This document shows, in pieces, positions 42,393 to 50,693 of a stretch of 64,000 nt of DNA (position 1 is its first letter; the number at the start of each line of letters is the position of its first letter). The position numbers were made by a program, and so were the translations under genes. Source of the stretch: DASZHJ01 sp035517495. GTDB taxonomy: Bacteria; Pseudomonadota; Alphaproteobacteria; ATCC43930; CGMCC-115725. Location: positions 1 through 64,000 of the forward strand of contig DATIYT010000104.1 of assembly GCA_035517495.1 (NCBI GenBank), given 5' to 3'. The notes below the pieces were generated by a model. It worked only from the letters and a program-made list of their open reading frames with translations, made no database searches and was not told where the DNA came from.

Positions 42393-43340
42393 TTAGGCTC
42401 GGGCGAGACGGGCGGATGCCCAGTCTGCCTCGGCCGCGACCTCGCCGGCGGCCAGGGTGGTATAGCACCAGGCGCTGCGATTTGCGAAGAGCACGTTGAG
42501 TAGCCGGCGGTTCAACGCATGTCCCGAGCGCACCCCCAGGAAATGGCCGACCAACGGACCGCCAGCCAGGTAAAGGTCCCCGACCGCGTCCAATACCTTG
42601 TGGCGCACGAACTCGTCCGCGAAGCGAAGCCCATCCTTGTTGAGGATTTTGGCTCCGTCGACGACCACGGCGTTGTCCAGCGAGCCGCCGCGCGCAAGCC
42701 CTGCCGACCGCATCCGCTCCACGTCCTCGATCAGCGCGAAGGTCCTCGCGCGCGCGATATCGGCCCGGAACGACTCGTAATCCATCGTGACGTCGATCCG
42801 TTGCCGGCGCACCAGCTCGTTCGGAAAATCGATCTCGAAGCTCACCGAGAAGCCGCCGTCGGGAACCAGCATCACCATGCGATCCTGGTCCACCACACGA
42901 ACAGGCCGCAGCACCTTGACAGCACGGCGCGGCGCCTGCTGCTCGACGACGCCGGCGCGCTCGATGAGGAACAGGAACGGCTCCGCGCTTCCGTCCATCA
43001 CCGGCACTTCGGGACCATCAAGATCGATCAGCAAGTTGTCGATCTCCGCGCCGCACAACGCCGCCATCAAATGCTCTACCGTCGCGATCGAAATACCTTC
43101 GCGGTTGGTCAAGGTCGTGCAGAGCGGCGAATCCACGACATTGCGCCAATTGGCTGCAATCGTGGCACCGCCGCGATCGCTGCGGCGGAAGCGAATGCCG
43201 CTTCCGGCAGGCGCCGGATGCAGGGTCATGGTCACGTGTGCACCCGTGTGCACGCCCACGCCCCGGCACGGAATCGCCGCGCGGATGGTCTTTTGCGATT
43301 GCAAATGGAAGTAACTTTGCGCCTCAGGCTCGAACGGCAC
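42393..43340 (-). CDS. lpxC: UDP-3-O-acyl-N-acetylglucosamine deacetylase
   Basis: LpxC is the zinc deacetylase committing lipid A synthesis. The 315-residue protein has SQKTIRAAIPCRGVGVHTG at its start, the zinc His90 in TVEHLMAAL, and the second zinc site and catalytic residues in VRHKVLDAVGDLYLAG (about 247). The start is uncertain: GTG at 43340, with GGGGGG 4 bases upstream, gives a normal length, while the open frame continues 39 codons further. A TTG just before QSQKTI is another option. It follows ftsZ but is separated from it by a terminator-like hairpin and its own promoter-like sequence. Confidence 0.93.
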   Translation of the reverse strand: MPFEPEAQSYFHLQSQKTIRAAIPCRGVGVHTGAHVTMTLHPAPAGSGIRFRRSDRGGATIAANWRNVVDSPLCTTLTNREGISIATVEHLMAALCGAEIDNLLIDLDGPEVPVMDGSAEPFLFLIERAGVVEQQAPRRAVKVLRPVRVVDQDRMVMLVPDGGFSVSFEIDFPNELVRRQRIDVTMDYESFRADIARARTFALIEDVERMRSAGLARGGSLDNAVVVDGAKILNKDGLRFADEFVRHKVLDAVGDLYLAGGPLVGHFLGVRSGHALNRRLLNVLFANRSAWCYTTLAAGEVAAEADWASARLARA

Positions 43341-43427
43341 GCGACCCCCCGATAAGCTTCCCACTTCCCTGACACCGGCAGGCTTACCAGCCTCGCCACG
43401 CCTCAACCAAATCACTCTTTGTGAACG

Positions 43428-43457
43428 AGTATGACAGAAATAATGATGCCAAATCAA
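43428..43457 (-). promoter_or_regulatory. Candidate lpxC promoter
   Basis: On the minus strand TTGATT (43457-43452) and CATACT (43433-43428) are 18 bp apart in an A+T-rich patch (GGCATCATTATTTCTGT between them). It lies 88 bp upstream of the GTG chosen for lpxC, between the ftsZ terminator and lpxC, so lpxC may not depend on dcw transcription. Confidence 0.4.
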
Positions 43458-43513
43458 TGTATTGAGGGGCTTCGAGCCGCTTTTATGCAGCTTTTATGAT
43501 GCCTGCTCCCAGC

Positions 43514-43546
43514 GGCCGGGCGGCGACGCGGAAGCGCCACCCGGCC
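43514..43546 (-). terminator. Hairpin after ftsZ
   Basis: The arms GGCCGGG-T-GGCG and CGCC-G-CCCGGCC pair over 12 positions (one T-G pair) with a 9-base loop, starting 14 bases after the ftsZ stop. It lacks a T-run but is followed by an A+T-rich ATAAAAGC region. It probably separates the dcw transcript from lpxC. Confidence 0.55.
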
Positions 43547-43560
43547 ACTTCGGAATCAGT

Positions 43561-45231
43561 TCAGTTCGCCTGCCGGCGCAAGAAAGCGGGGATCTCCAAT
43601 AAATCCTCCTCGCCCTTGCTGACGGTTACTCGATCGGCGGGATCGAGAGCACCGAGCCGCTGCTGCGTCGGCTGCGGTGCCGGTTGCGTCTGCGGCAGGA
43701 CTGGCTCCACGACCGGAGCGGCGGCAACGACAGGGGCCGGTTCCGCAGCGCGGTTGCGGGCAACGCCGGTTACCCGTTCGAATAGGCTGGGCATGCGTCC
43801 ACGGCGTTGAACCGGCGGCGTCCTGGCGCCGTTTTGCATTGCCGCCGCCGCATAGGGATCAGCCGCGAGGACCGGCGCCGCGGGGGCCGATGGCCGGAGC
43901 TGCGGTTCGAGCGGCTTCGGCGGGATGAAGGTATTGTCCCGCACCACCGCGTGCTCGACCGCTTCGGCACGTTGCTGAGCACCACCGGTAGCCGACGGTT
44001 GCGCCGGCGCGCGCGGCGCTAGCGGTAGCGCAGCCGCCGGAGGCACTGCCGCCGGTTGCGGCGGTGGTTGCGGTTGAGGTGGCGCCACCGCGAGCGCGCT
44101 GGTGCCGGCAGTCGCGGGTGCTGCCGCCGCCAGCATCGCCGCTTGCTGGAGCGCCGTCGGCGCCGCGGGCGCCGGCGCCGGAGCCCCGGCCATCGATGGA
44201 ACTTCGGCACGCGTCCGATCGCTCACCAGACTGATCACCGGGCGCGGCTGCTGACCCATCGCCTGGGCGTCGATCCCGGTCGCCACCACCGAGATGCGGA
44301 TCTTTCCCTCCAGACTTTCGTCAAAGGTCGAGCCGAAGATGATATTGGCTTCGGGATCGACCTCCTCGCGGATGCGGTTGGCGGCCTCGTCGACTTCGAA
44401 CAAGGTCATGTCGAGCCCGCCGGTGATGTTGATGAGAACGCCCTTGGCGCCCTTCATTGAAACGTCGTCCAAGAGCGGGTTCGAGATCGCGGCCTCGGCG
44501 GCGTCGATCGCGCGGCGATCGCCTTCCGCCTCGCCGGTTCCCATCATCGCCTTGCCCATCTCGCTCATGACCGCACGGATGTCCGCGAAGTCGAGGTTGA
44601 TGAGGCCCGGCATCACCATTAGATCGGTGACGCCGCGCACGCCGGAATAGAGCACGTCGTCCGCCATCTTGAAGGCTTCCGCGAGCGTCGTGCGCTCATT
44701 CGCGACCCGGAACAGATTCTGGTTCGGGATAATGAGCAGGGTGTCGACGTATTTCTGCAGTTCCTGGATGCCGGTCTCCGCGATCCGCATGCGCTGAGCA
44801 CCCTCGAACTGGAACGGCTTGGTGATGACGCCGACGGTGAGAATGCCGGCCTCGCGCGCGGCGCGCGCGATCACCGGAGCGGCACCGGTGCCGGTGCCGC
44901 CACCCATTCCCGCGGTGATAAAGACCATGTTGGCGCCGGCCAAGGATTCCATGATCTCGTCGAGCGCCTCTTCCGCCGCGATCCGCCCGACATCTGGGCG
45001 CGATCCGGCGCCGAGGCCGCGCGTGACGCCGGTCCCGAGCTGGAGGCGACGCTCGCACAGCGACTGCTTCATCGCCTGCGCGTCTGTGTTGCAGATGATG
45101 AAGTCGCAGCCGATCAGGTTCGAGCGGATCATGTTGTTGACCGCGTTACCGCCGGCACCGCCCACTCCGACCACGGTGATGCGCGGCTTAAGCTCATGCT
45201 GTTCTTGAGGTACCGAAAGTGAAATGGTCAT
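43561..45231 (-). CDS. ftsZ: Cell division protein FtsZ
   Basis: FtsZ is the tubulin-like GTPase that forms the division ring. The 556-residue protein has the globular domain (about 14-335) with GVGGAGGNA, the tubulin signature GGGTGTG (110-116), and the T7 synergy loop NLDFADIRAVMSEMG. A long linker rich in Ala, Pro and Gln (about 340-538) leads to the conserved C-terminal peptide DLLEIPAFLRRQ that binds FtsA and other partners. GAGGAGAG lies directly before the ATG. The 78-bp gap from ftsA contains two hairpins, unlike most dcw junctions, which overlap. A terminator-like hairpin follows. Confidence 0.97.
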   Translation of the reverse strand: MTISLSVPQEQHELKPRITVVGVGGAGGNAVNNMIRSNLIGCDFIICNTDAQAMKQSLCERRLQLGTGVTRGLGAGSRPDVGRIAAEEALDEIMESLAGANMVFITAGMGGGTGTGAAPVIARAAREAGILTVGVITKPFQFEGAQRMRIAETGIQELQKYVDTLLIIPNQNLFRVANERTTLAEAFKMADDVLYSGVRGVTDLMVMPGLINLDFADIRAVMSEMGKAMMGTGEAEGDRRAIDAAEAAISNPLLDDVSMKGAKGVLINITGGLDMTLFEVDEAANRIREEVDPEANIIFGSTFDESLEGKIRISVVATGIDAQAMGQQPRPVISLVSDRTRAEVPSMAGAPAPAPAAPTALQQAAMLAAAAPATAGTSALAVAPPQPQPPPQPAAVPPAAALPLAPRAPAQPSATGGAQQRAEAVEHAVVRDNTFIPPKPLEPQLRPSAPAAPVLAADPYAAAAMQNGARTPPVQRRGRMPSLFERVTGVARNRAAEPAPVVAAAPVVEPVLPQTQPAPQPTQQRLGALDPADRVTVSKGEEDLLEIPAFLRRQAN

Positions 45232-45261
45232 GCTCTCCTCCGCGTAACGACACGTTGCCTG

Positions 45262-45306
45262 CCGGCACCGCCGGTCAGTGGACCCGGCCCCCTGCGGAGG
45301 GCCGGG
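45262..45306 (-). promoter_or_regulatory. Two hairpins in the ftsA-ftsZ gap
   Basis: CCCGGCCC (45283-45290) and GGGCCGGG (45299-45306) form a perfect 8-bp stem just after the ftsA stop. Next, CCGGC-ACC-GCCGG (45262-45274) forms a second small stem 31 bases before ftsZ. They could act as an mRNA processing or stability element, a partial terminator, or a translation control site; no T-run follows. Confidence 0.45.
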
Positions 45307-45309
45307 CTC

Positions 45310-46557
45310 TCAAAGGTGCTCACGGATCCAAATTCCGAACCGGCCGAAGAGCCCGTTCGGTTCCTCTGCAAGCGCGCCGTGCTGCCGCAGCGGCTCGGCG
45401 CTTTCTGAAAGTGCGAACTGAACGAGACCCGCGGCGCTTGCGAAGGCGGGTCCACCCGTTGCCTCGGCCAGCCCCGCAATCTGCGTGGGCCGTCCGATAC
45501 GAACTTGCTTGTCGAGAATCAGCGCGGCGAGCTCGCGCGTGCCGACGAGTTGCGCCGCTCCGCCGGTCAGAACCACGCGTCGGCCCGCGATCTTGTCGAA
45601 GCCGCTCGCTTCCAACGTGTTGCGCACCAGCTCGAATGTCTCCTCAAGGCGCGGCGCGATGATGCCGACCAGCAGCGATTTCTTGATCTGGGCGGGTTCG
45701 GCCTCGTCGTCGGCGCCGATCTGCGGCACGGTGATCATCTCGCGCTCGTCGGAGCCGGAAGCGATCGCGCTGCCATAGAGCGTCTTCATTCGCTCGGCAT
45801 GCAGCACCGGCGTCGAAAGACCGCGCGCAATGTCGTTGGTGACATGAATGCCGCCGACCGGCACAACATCGGTGAACACCATGTTGCCGTCGAAAAACAC
45901 CGCGATCGAGGTGGTGCCGCCGCCCATGTCGATCACCGTCACGCCCAGCGTGGTCTCGTCCGGCACCAGCACCGAGAGACCGGCGGCGTAAGGGCTTACG
46001 ACCAGCGCCGCCACCTCCAGATGGCAGCGACCGATCGCATTCGCGAGGTTGCGCACCGGGCCTGCATTGGCCGCGACCAGGTTCATGTTGACGCCGAGGC
46101 GCTGGCCGAACATGCCGCGCGGGTCGCGGATGCCGCGGCTGCCGTCGATCGAAAAGCCCACGGGGATCGAGTGCACCACCTGCCGGTCCGTCTGTTCCTT
46201 GAGCGCGTAGCCCTGATGGAGGACGCGGCGGATGTCGGCGCCGGTGACTTCGCGGCCGTTGAGGCTGATCTCCGCCTTGACGATGCGCGAAGCCGCGAAG
46301 CCGGCGGAAAGGTTCACCACGACTTCGGAGACGGTTTCGCCCGCCATCTCCTCTGCCGTATGCACGGTGCTCAATATCGCCCGGCTCGCCGCTTCGATAT
46401 CGTTGATGAGGCCGCCGCGCAGACCGTGCGAAAGCTGATGGCCGATACCGGCGATGCGCGGCTCGCCATTCTCGACGCGCGCGATGAAGCAGCAGATCTT
46501 GCTGCTGCCGACGTCGAGCGCCGCGATCAGACCGTTGTGGGTGCGGCGCTTTTTCAC
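45310..46557 (-). CDS. ftsA: Cell division protein FtsA
   Basis: FtsA is the actin-like ATPase that tethers FtsZ to the membrane. The 415-residue protein has the phosphate-1 motif ALDVGSSKICCFIA near residue 14, the SHS2 (1c) domain, phosphate-2 VIDMGGGTTSIAVF (about 205) and the adenosine motif VVLTGGAAQLVG. The C-terminal GLFGRFGIWIREHL is the amphipathic membrane-targeting helix. Translation starts at GTG in a GTGA overlap with ftsQ, with GGGAGGAA upstream. The longer open frame upstream is non-coding. Confidence 0.95.
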   Translation of the reverse strand: MKKRRTHNGLIAALDVGSSKICCFIARVENGEPRIAGIGHQLSHGLRGGLINDIEAASRAILSTVHTAEEMAGETVSEVVVNLSAGFAASRIVKAEISLNGREVTGADIRRVLHQGYALKEQTDRQVVHSIPVGFSIDGSRGIRDPRGMFGQRLGVNMNLVAANAGPVRNLANAIGRCHLEVAALVVSPYAAGLSVLVPDETTLGVTVIDMGGGTTSIAVFFDGNMVFTDVVPVGGIHVTNDIARGLSTPVLHAERMKTLYGSAIASGSDEREMITVPQIGADDEAEPAQIKKSLLVGIIAPRLEETFELVRNTLEASGFDKIAGRRVVLTGGAAQLVGTRELAALILDKQVRIGRPTQIAGLAEATGGPAFASAAGLVQFALSESAEPLRQHGALAEEPNGLFGRFGIWIREHL

Positions 46558-47417
46558 GTGTTCCTCCCTGTGTTCTTCTTCTTGGGAGCCGCCGGCGCAT
46601 TCGGAGGCGGCATGGTTTCGAGCACCATGCGGTCGGCGAAACGCAGATCGACGCGCTTGATCTCGCGCCGCAGCAAACCCGCGGTGCGATCGAGTCGCGC
46701 CAGTTCGCGCCAAGCCGCGAGCGGTTCAAGTTCAGGCAGCTCGACGGTGATGCCGTCGTCGAGTTGGAGGTTCCAGCGTCGTCCGCCCACGCGGACCGCC
46801 GCGACGACGTGTACGGCAAGCGTCGGTTCGCTCGCCATCATGTCCAGGAGAGCCGCGGCCTGACCGGGTGCTTCGTCGCCCACCAGCTCGATCAGATTGG
46901 CGAAATCGCCGGAAGATGCCGTCGGCATCGCCACGCCGTCGCGGTCGACCAGCACGAGCTTGTCGCCGCGCCGCCAGAGCGCCAGCGGCACGCGCTCCTC
47001 GATCCTGACGCGAAGCGTATCCGGGAGCAGGCGAGTGACGCTCGCCGATCGCACCCATGGCAGCGCTTCCAGGCGCGCCCGCGCCGCCGCGGGATCGATC
47101 GCCAGGATCGGCGTGCCGCGACGCGCACCGAGGGCCGCCAGGATCGTCTGAGCATCGACGCGATTTCGGCCCTCGACGACGACGTCAGTGACCGTAAGAC
47201 CGGTGCGCCCCGTTGCCGCCAGCAATTGCGCCTCCAGCAAGGCGAGCGTCCGAGCATCCGCTCCGGCCAGGTGCGCGTAGAGAGTGCCGATTGCGAGCGC
47301 CGCCGACGCCGCCACGATCGCGGCGGGCTTGATCCAGGAGCGCCGCTCGCGGCGCGCGCGGCGGCGCGACGCCTTGCCGGCGCGCTCGGGATCGGCGGGA
47401 GCGCTCAAAAATCGCAT
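46554..47417 (-). CDS. ftsQ: Cell division protein FtsQ
   Basis: This bitopic divisome protein links early and late division proteins. The 287-residue protein has a basic cytoplasmic tail (KASRRRARRERRS), one transmembrane helix (about 30-50, PAAIVAASAALAIGTLYA), a POTRA domain (about 72-145: VTDVVVEGRNRVDAQTILAAL, VRSASVTRLLPDTLRVRI) and a beta domain that includes VPLALWRRGDKLVLVDRDG. The ATG at 47417, inside the ddl end, is preferred over a GTG at 47438. It overlaps ddl by 13 bp and ftsA by 4 bp. Confidence 0.93.
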   Translation of the reverse strand: MRFLSAPADPERAGKASRRRARRERRSWIKPAAIVAASAALAIGTLYAHLAGADARTLALLEAQLLAATGRTGLTVTDVVVEGRNRVDAQTILAALGARRGTPILAIDPAAARARLEALPWVRSASVTRLLPDTLRVRIEERVPLALWRRGDKLVLVDRDGVAMPTASSGDFANLIELVGDEAPGQAAALLDMMASEPTLAVHVVAAVRVGGRRWNLQLDDGITVELPELEPLAAWRELARLDRTAGLLRREIKRVDLRFADRMVLETMPPPNAPAAPKKKNTGRNT

Positions 47418-48322
47418 GCCGCGTGCTCCACCATCCACCGCACCAGCGCCGGGAATTCGATCCCGACGTGGCGCGCAATGTCGGGTACCAGCGAGGTCGG
47501 GGTCATCCCCGGCTGGGTGTTCACCTCCAACAACACCATGCGTCCCGGCTCGCCCGCGGTGTCGTCGTAACGAAGGTCGGCGCGGCTCACGCCGCGGCAG
47601 CCGAGCGCGCGGTGCGCCCGCAGCGAAATATCGAGCGCCTGTTGGTAAGCCCTCGGATGAATTGGTGCCGGTATCAGATGCTCGCTGCCGCCCGGCGCAT
47701 ATTTCGCGTGATAGTCGTACATCGTGGCGTTGGCGGGACGGATCTCGAGAGCCCCGAGCGCGCGATCGCCCAACACCGCGACGGTGATCTCGCGTCCCGG
47801 CACATAGCGCTCCACCAGCGCCTCTTCATAGGCCCAACTCTTGGCCTCTTCGGCCCAGGAATTGTCGTGCTCCCGCACGATCCGCACACCGACGCTCGAA
47901 CCTTCGTTGACGGGTTTGGCGACGAAGGGGCGCGGCAGGAGGTCGCCCTCCGCAAGTTCGGCGCGGCGCACCACGCGGCTCTCCGCGAGCGGCAGGCCCG
48001 CCGCAGCGAACACCGCCTTTGCCGTCGGCTTGTGCATTGCGATCGCCGAAGCAAGCACGCCGGAATGCGTATAGGGAATGCGCAGGAATTCGAGCACACC
48101 CTGGATCGTGCCGTCCTCGCCGCCGCGGCCATGCAAAGCGTTGAACGCCACGTCGGGACGCGGGGTCAGCGCCTTCAGCAGTCCGTCGAGGTCCCGCGTC
48201 ACGTCAACGGGCATGACCTCGTAACCCTCGGCCTCGAGCGCCTTGGCGCATTCGGCGCCGCTCGACAGCGAAACCTCGCGCTCGACCGACCAGCCGCCCA
48301 TGAGCAACGCCACTCGGGTCAC
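47405..48322 (-). CDS. ddl: D-alanine--D-alanine ligase
   Basis: This ATP-grasp ligase makes D-Ala-D-Ala for the peptidoglycan stem. The 305-residue protein starts with VALLMGGWSVEREVSLSSG, contains ALHGRGGEDGTIQGVLEFL and FVAKPVNEGSSVGVRIV, and has the metal and substrate site EVNTQPGMTPTSLVPDIA near the end. Length fits DdlB. Translation begins at the GTG in a GTGA overlap with murB, with AGGAGG 7 bases upstream. It lies between murB and ftsQ as in other alphaproteobacteria. Confidence 0.95.
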   Translation of the reverse strand: MTRVALLMGGWSVEREVSLSSGAECAKALEAEGYEVMPVDVTRDLDGLLKALTPRPDVAFNALHGRGGEDGTIQGVLEFLRIPYTHSGVLASAIAMHKPTAKAVFAAAGLPLAESRVVRRAELAEGDLLPRPFVAKPVNEGSSVGVRIVREHDNSWAEEAKSWAYEEALVERYVPGREITVAVLGDRALGALEIRPANATMYDYHAKYAPGGSEHLIPAPIHPRAYQQALDISLRAHRALGCRGVSRADLRYDDTAGEPGRMVLLEVNTQPGMTPTSLVPDIARHVGIEFPALVRWMVEHAACDF

Positions 48323-49260
48323 GGTCCAACCTCCTCGAGGCCGGCCGCGGGGCTGCCGATGCGGCGAATCTCCCATTCGAGCGCGATGCCAAAGCTCTCA
48401 AACACGCGGCGGCGCACTTCCTCGCCCAGCCCCTCGATGTCGGCAGCGCTGGCGGCGCCGGTATTGATCAGGAAATTGGCGTGCTTTTCCGACACCATCG
48501 CGCCGCCGCGCCGCAAGCCGCGGCAGCCCGCGCGATCGATCAGCTCCCAAGCCTTCTGTCCCGGTGGATTGGCAAAGGTCGAACCGCCGGTGCGGGAGCG
48601 GATCGGCTGGCTGGCATTACGCTCACGCTCGATCTCGGCCATGCGCCGTTCGATCTGCACGCGATCGCCGGCCCGGCCCGCAAGCACGGCAGCGATGAAA
48701 ATCCAATCCTCTGGCACGCCGCAGTGACGGTAGGAAAGCCGCATCTCGGCCGGCGCCAGCACGTGCCGTCGGCCCGCGGGGTCGAACGCCTCGGCGAGAA
48801 CGAGCACGTCCTTGATCTCGCTGCCATAGGCGCCGCCGTTCATGCGCAGCGCACCGCCGATCGTGCCGGGAATGCCCGAGAGGAATTCGAGCCCGGCAAT
48901 GCCGGCATCGCGCGCCGCAAGCGCCACGTTCAGGTCAAGAGCGCCGGCGCCGGCGCGCACATCCGTGCCCTCTGCCTCGATGCCGGCGAAGCCACGCCCG
49001 AGGCGCACCACCACACCCGCAACGCCGCCGTCGCGCACCAACAGATTGGAGGCGACGCCGATCACGGTTACCGGCACATCCGCGGGCTTGGCCGCAAGGA
49101 AGGCCGCGAGGTCCGCAGCGTCGGCCGGCCGGAACAGTACTTCCGCCGGGCCGCCCACGCGGAACCACGTGACCCCCGCGAGCGGCACGTTCTCGCTCAA
49201 GCGCCCACGCACCGACGGGAGCCGGTCGATCAATCGCGCCTTTATGGGTGCGGTCATCAT
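48319..49260 (-). CDS. murB: UDP-N-acetylenolpyruvoylglucosamine reductase
   Basis: MurB reduces UDP-GlcNAc-enolpyruvate to UDP-MurNAc using FAD and NADPH. The 313-residue protein has the FAD-binding blocks TWFRVGGPAEVLFRPADAAD and GVASNLLVRDGGVAGVVVRLG, SGIPGTIGGALRMNGGAYG, and RTGGSTFANPPG with the catalytic Ser. It is a short MurB lacking the extra loop of the E. coli type I enzyme. The first of two consecutive ATGs overlaps the murC stop (ATGA). Confidence 0.95.
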   Translation of the reverse strand: MMTAPIKARLIDRLPSVRGRLSENVPLAGVTWFRVGGPAEVLFRPADAADLAAFLAAKPADVPVTVIGVASNLLVRDGGVAGVVVRLGRGFAGIEAEGTDVRAGAGALDLNVALAARDAGIAGLEFLSGIPGTIGGALRMNGGAYGSEIKDVLVLAEAFDPAGRRHVLAPAEMRLSYRHCGVPEDWIFIAAVLAGRAGDRVQIERRMAEIERERNASQPIRSRTGGSTFANPPGQKAWELIDRAGCRGLRRGGAMVSEKHANFLINTGAASAADIEGLGEEVRRRVFESFGIALEWEIRRIGSPAAGLEEVGP

Positions 49261-50693
49261 GCGGCCGTCCCCGCCGTCTTCGGGGCCGCGAATACTCCCT
49301 CGAGTTCGGCCGGGAGCGCCTGCGCCCAATAGGTGATCGAGCCGGCTCCCAGGCACACCACGTAGTCACCGGGCTTGGCGATCATCTTGACCAGCGCCGC
49401 CAGATGCTTTGTCGACTCGAGCGGCAGCACGGAGCGATGGCCGCTGCGCTGCAAGCCTTGCACCAGCGCGTCGCGGTCGATGCCTTCGATCGGCGCTTCG
49501 CCCGCGGCATATATGTCGGCGACGATCACCACGTCCGCGTCGTTGAAGCAGGTGCAGAATTCGTCGAACAGGTTCGCGACCCTGGTGTAGCGATGCGGCT
49601 GCACCACGGCGATCACGCTGCCGGTCGTCGCGGCGCGCGCCGCGCGCAATACCGCCGCGATCTCGACGGGGTGATGGCCGTAGTCGTCGATCACGGTGAT
49701 GCCGTTCACCTCGCCGGTCTTGGTGAAGCGGCGCTTGACGCCCTTGAAGGTCGCGAGCGCCGTCCGCACGACTTCGTCCGGAAGGCCCATCTCCTGCGCC
49801 ACCGCTATCGCCGCCAGCGAGTTCTGCACGTTGTGCTCGCCCAGCATCGGCAGCGTGAGGCCTGGAATGGTGCGGTTCAGATCGGCCTGGCGGTCGGTCA
49901 GCACCGCGTCGTAGCGCGCGCCGGCGCGGGTGATCTCGATGTTGACGGCGCGCACGTCCGCCTGAGGCGAGAGACCATAGGTCACGATGCGGCGCTCGGC
50001 GATGCGGGGGATCATGCGCTGCACCACCGGGTGATCGATGCAAAGCGCGGCAAAACCGTAGAAGGGGATGTTGCCGACAAAGCTCTCGAAAGCCTGCTGC
50101 ACGGCCTCAAAATTGCGATAGAAGTCGAGATGCTCGGGATCGATGTTCGTCACGATCGCGATGGTCGCCGGCAACTTCACGAAAGTGCCGTCGCTTTCAT
50201 CCGCCTCCACCACCATCCAATCGCCGGCGCCGAGGCGCGCGTTGGTGCCGTAGGCATTGACAATGCCGCCATTGATCACGGTGGGGTCGAGCTGCGCGGT
50301 TTCGAGCAGCGCGCCGATCATCGAAGTGGTGGTGGTCTTGCCGTGGGTTCCCGCGATCGCGATCGACCATTTGAGGCGCATGAGCTCGCCCAGCATCTCG
50401 GCGCGACGGACCACGGGAACGAGACGCGCACGCGCGGCCACCACCTCGGGATTGTCCGGCTTGACGGCGGAGGAAACCACCACCACCTGCGCCTCGCCGA
50501 GATTCTCTGCCTGGTGGCCGACGACGACGGGAATACCGAGGCCTTGCAACCGCCTGACATTGGCGTTGTCCGCGAGATCACTGCCCTGCACGCGATAACC
50601 CAAGTTGTGCAGGACTTCGGCGATGCCGCTCATGCCGATGCCGCCGATACCGACGAAATGCAGGACGCCGATGTCCAGCGGCAGCGCCTTCAT
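49257..50693 (-). CDS. murC: UDP-N-acetylmuramate--L-alanine ligase
   Basis: MurC adds L-Ala to UDP-MurNAc. The 478-residue Mur ligase has the Rossmann start HFVGIGGIGMSGIAEVL, the ATP loop AGTHGKTTTT (about 114-123), EADESDGTFVKL and the C-terminal domain with DDYGHHPVEIAAVL. The ATG at 50693 sits in an ATGA overlap with murG and has GGGAG upstream; the upstream GTG at 50702 is less likely. Confidence 0.96.
   Translation of the reverse strand: MKALPLDIGVLHFVGIGGIGMSGIAEVLHNLGYRVQGSDLADNANVRRLQGLGIPVVVGHQAENLGEAQVVVVSSAVKPDNPEVVAARARLVPVVRRAEMLGELMRLKWSIAIAGTHGKTTTTSMIGALLETAQLDPTVINGGIVNAYGTNARLGAGDWMVVEADESDGTFVKLPATIAIVTNIDPEHLDFYRNFEAVQQAFESFVGNIPFYGFAALCIDHPVVQRMIPRIAERRIVTYGLSPQADVRAVNIEITRAGARYDAVLTDRQADLNRTIPGLTLPMLGEHNVQNSLAAIAVAQEMGLPDEVVRTALATFKGVKRRFTKTGEVNGITVIDDYGHHPVEIAAVLRAARAATTGSVIAVVQPHRYTRVANLFDEFCTCFNDADVVIVADIYAAGEAPIEGIDRDALVQGLQRSGHRSVLPLESTKHLAALVKMIAKPGDYVVCLGAGSITYWAQALPAELEGVFAAPKTAGTAA

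Noticed and set aside
45505..46863. Plus-strand open frame opposite ftsA
   Set aside because: Shadow frame; ftsA motifs on the other strand are complete.
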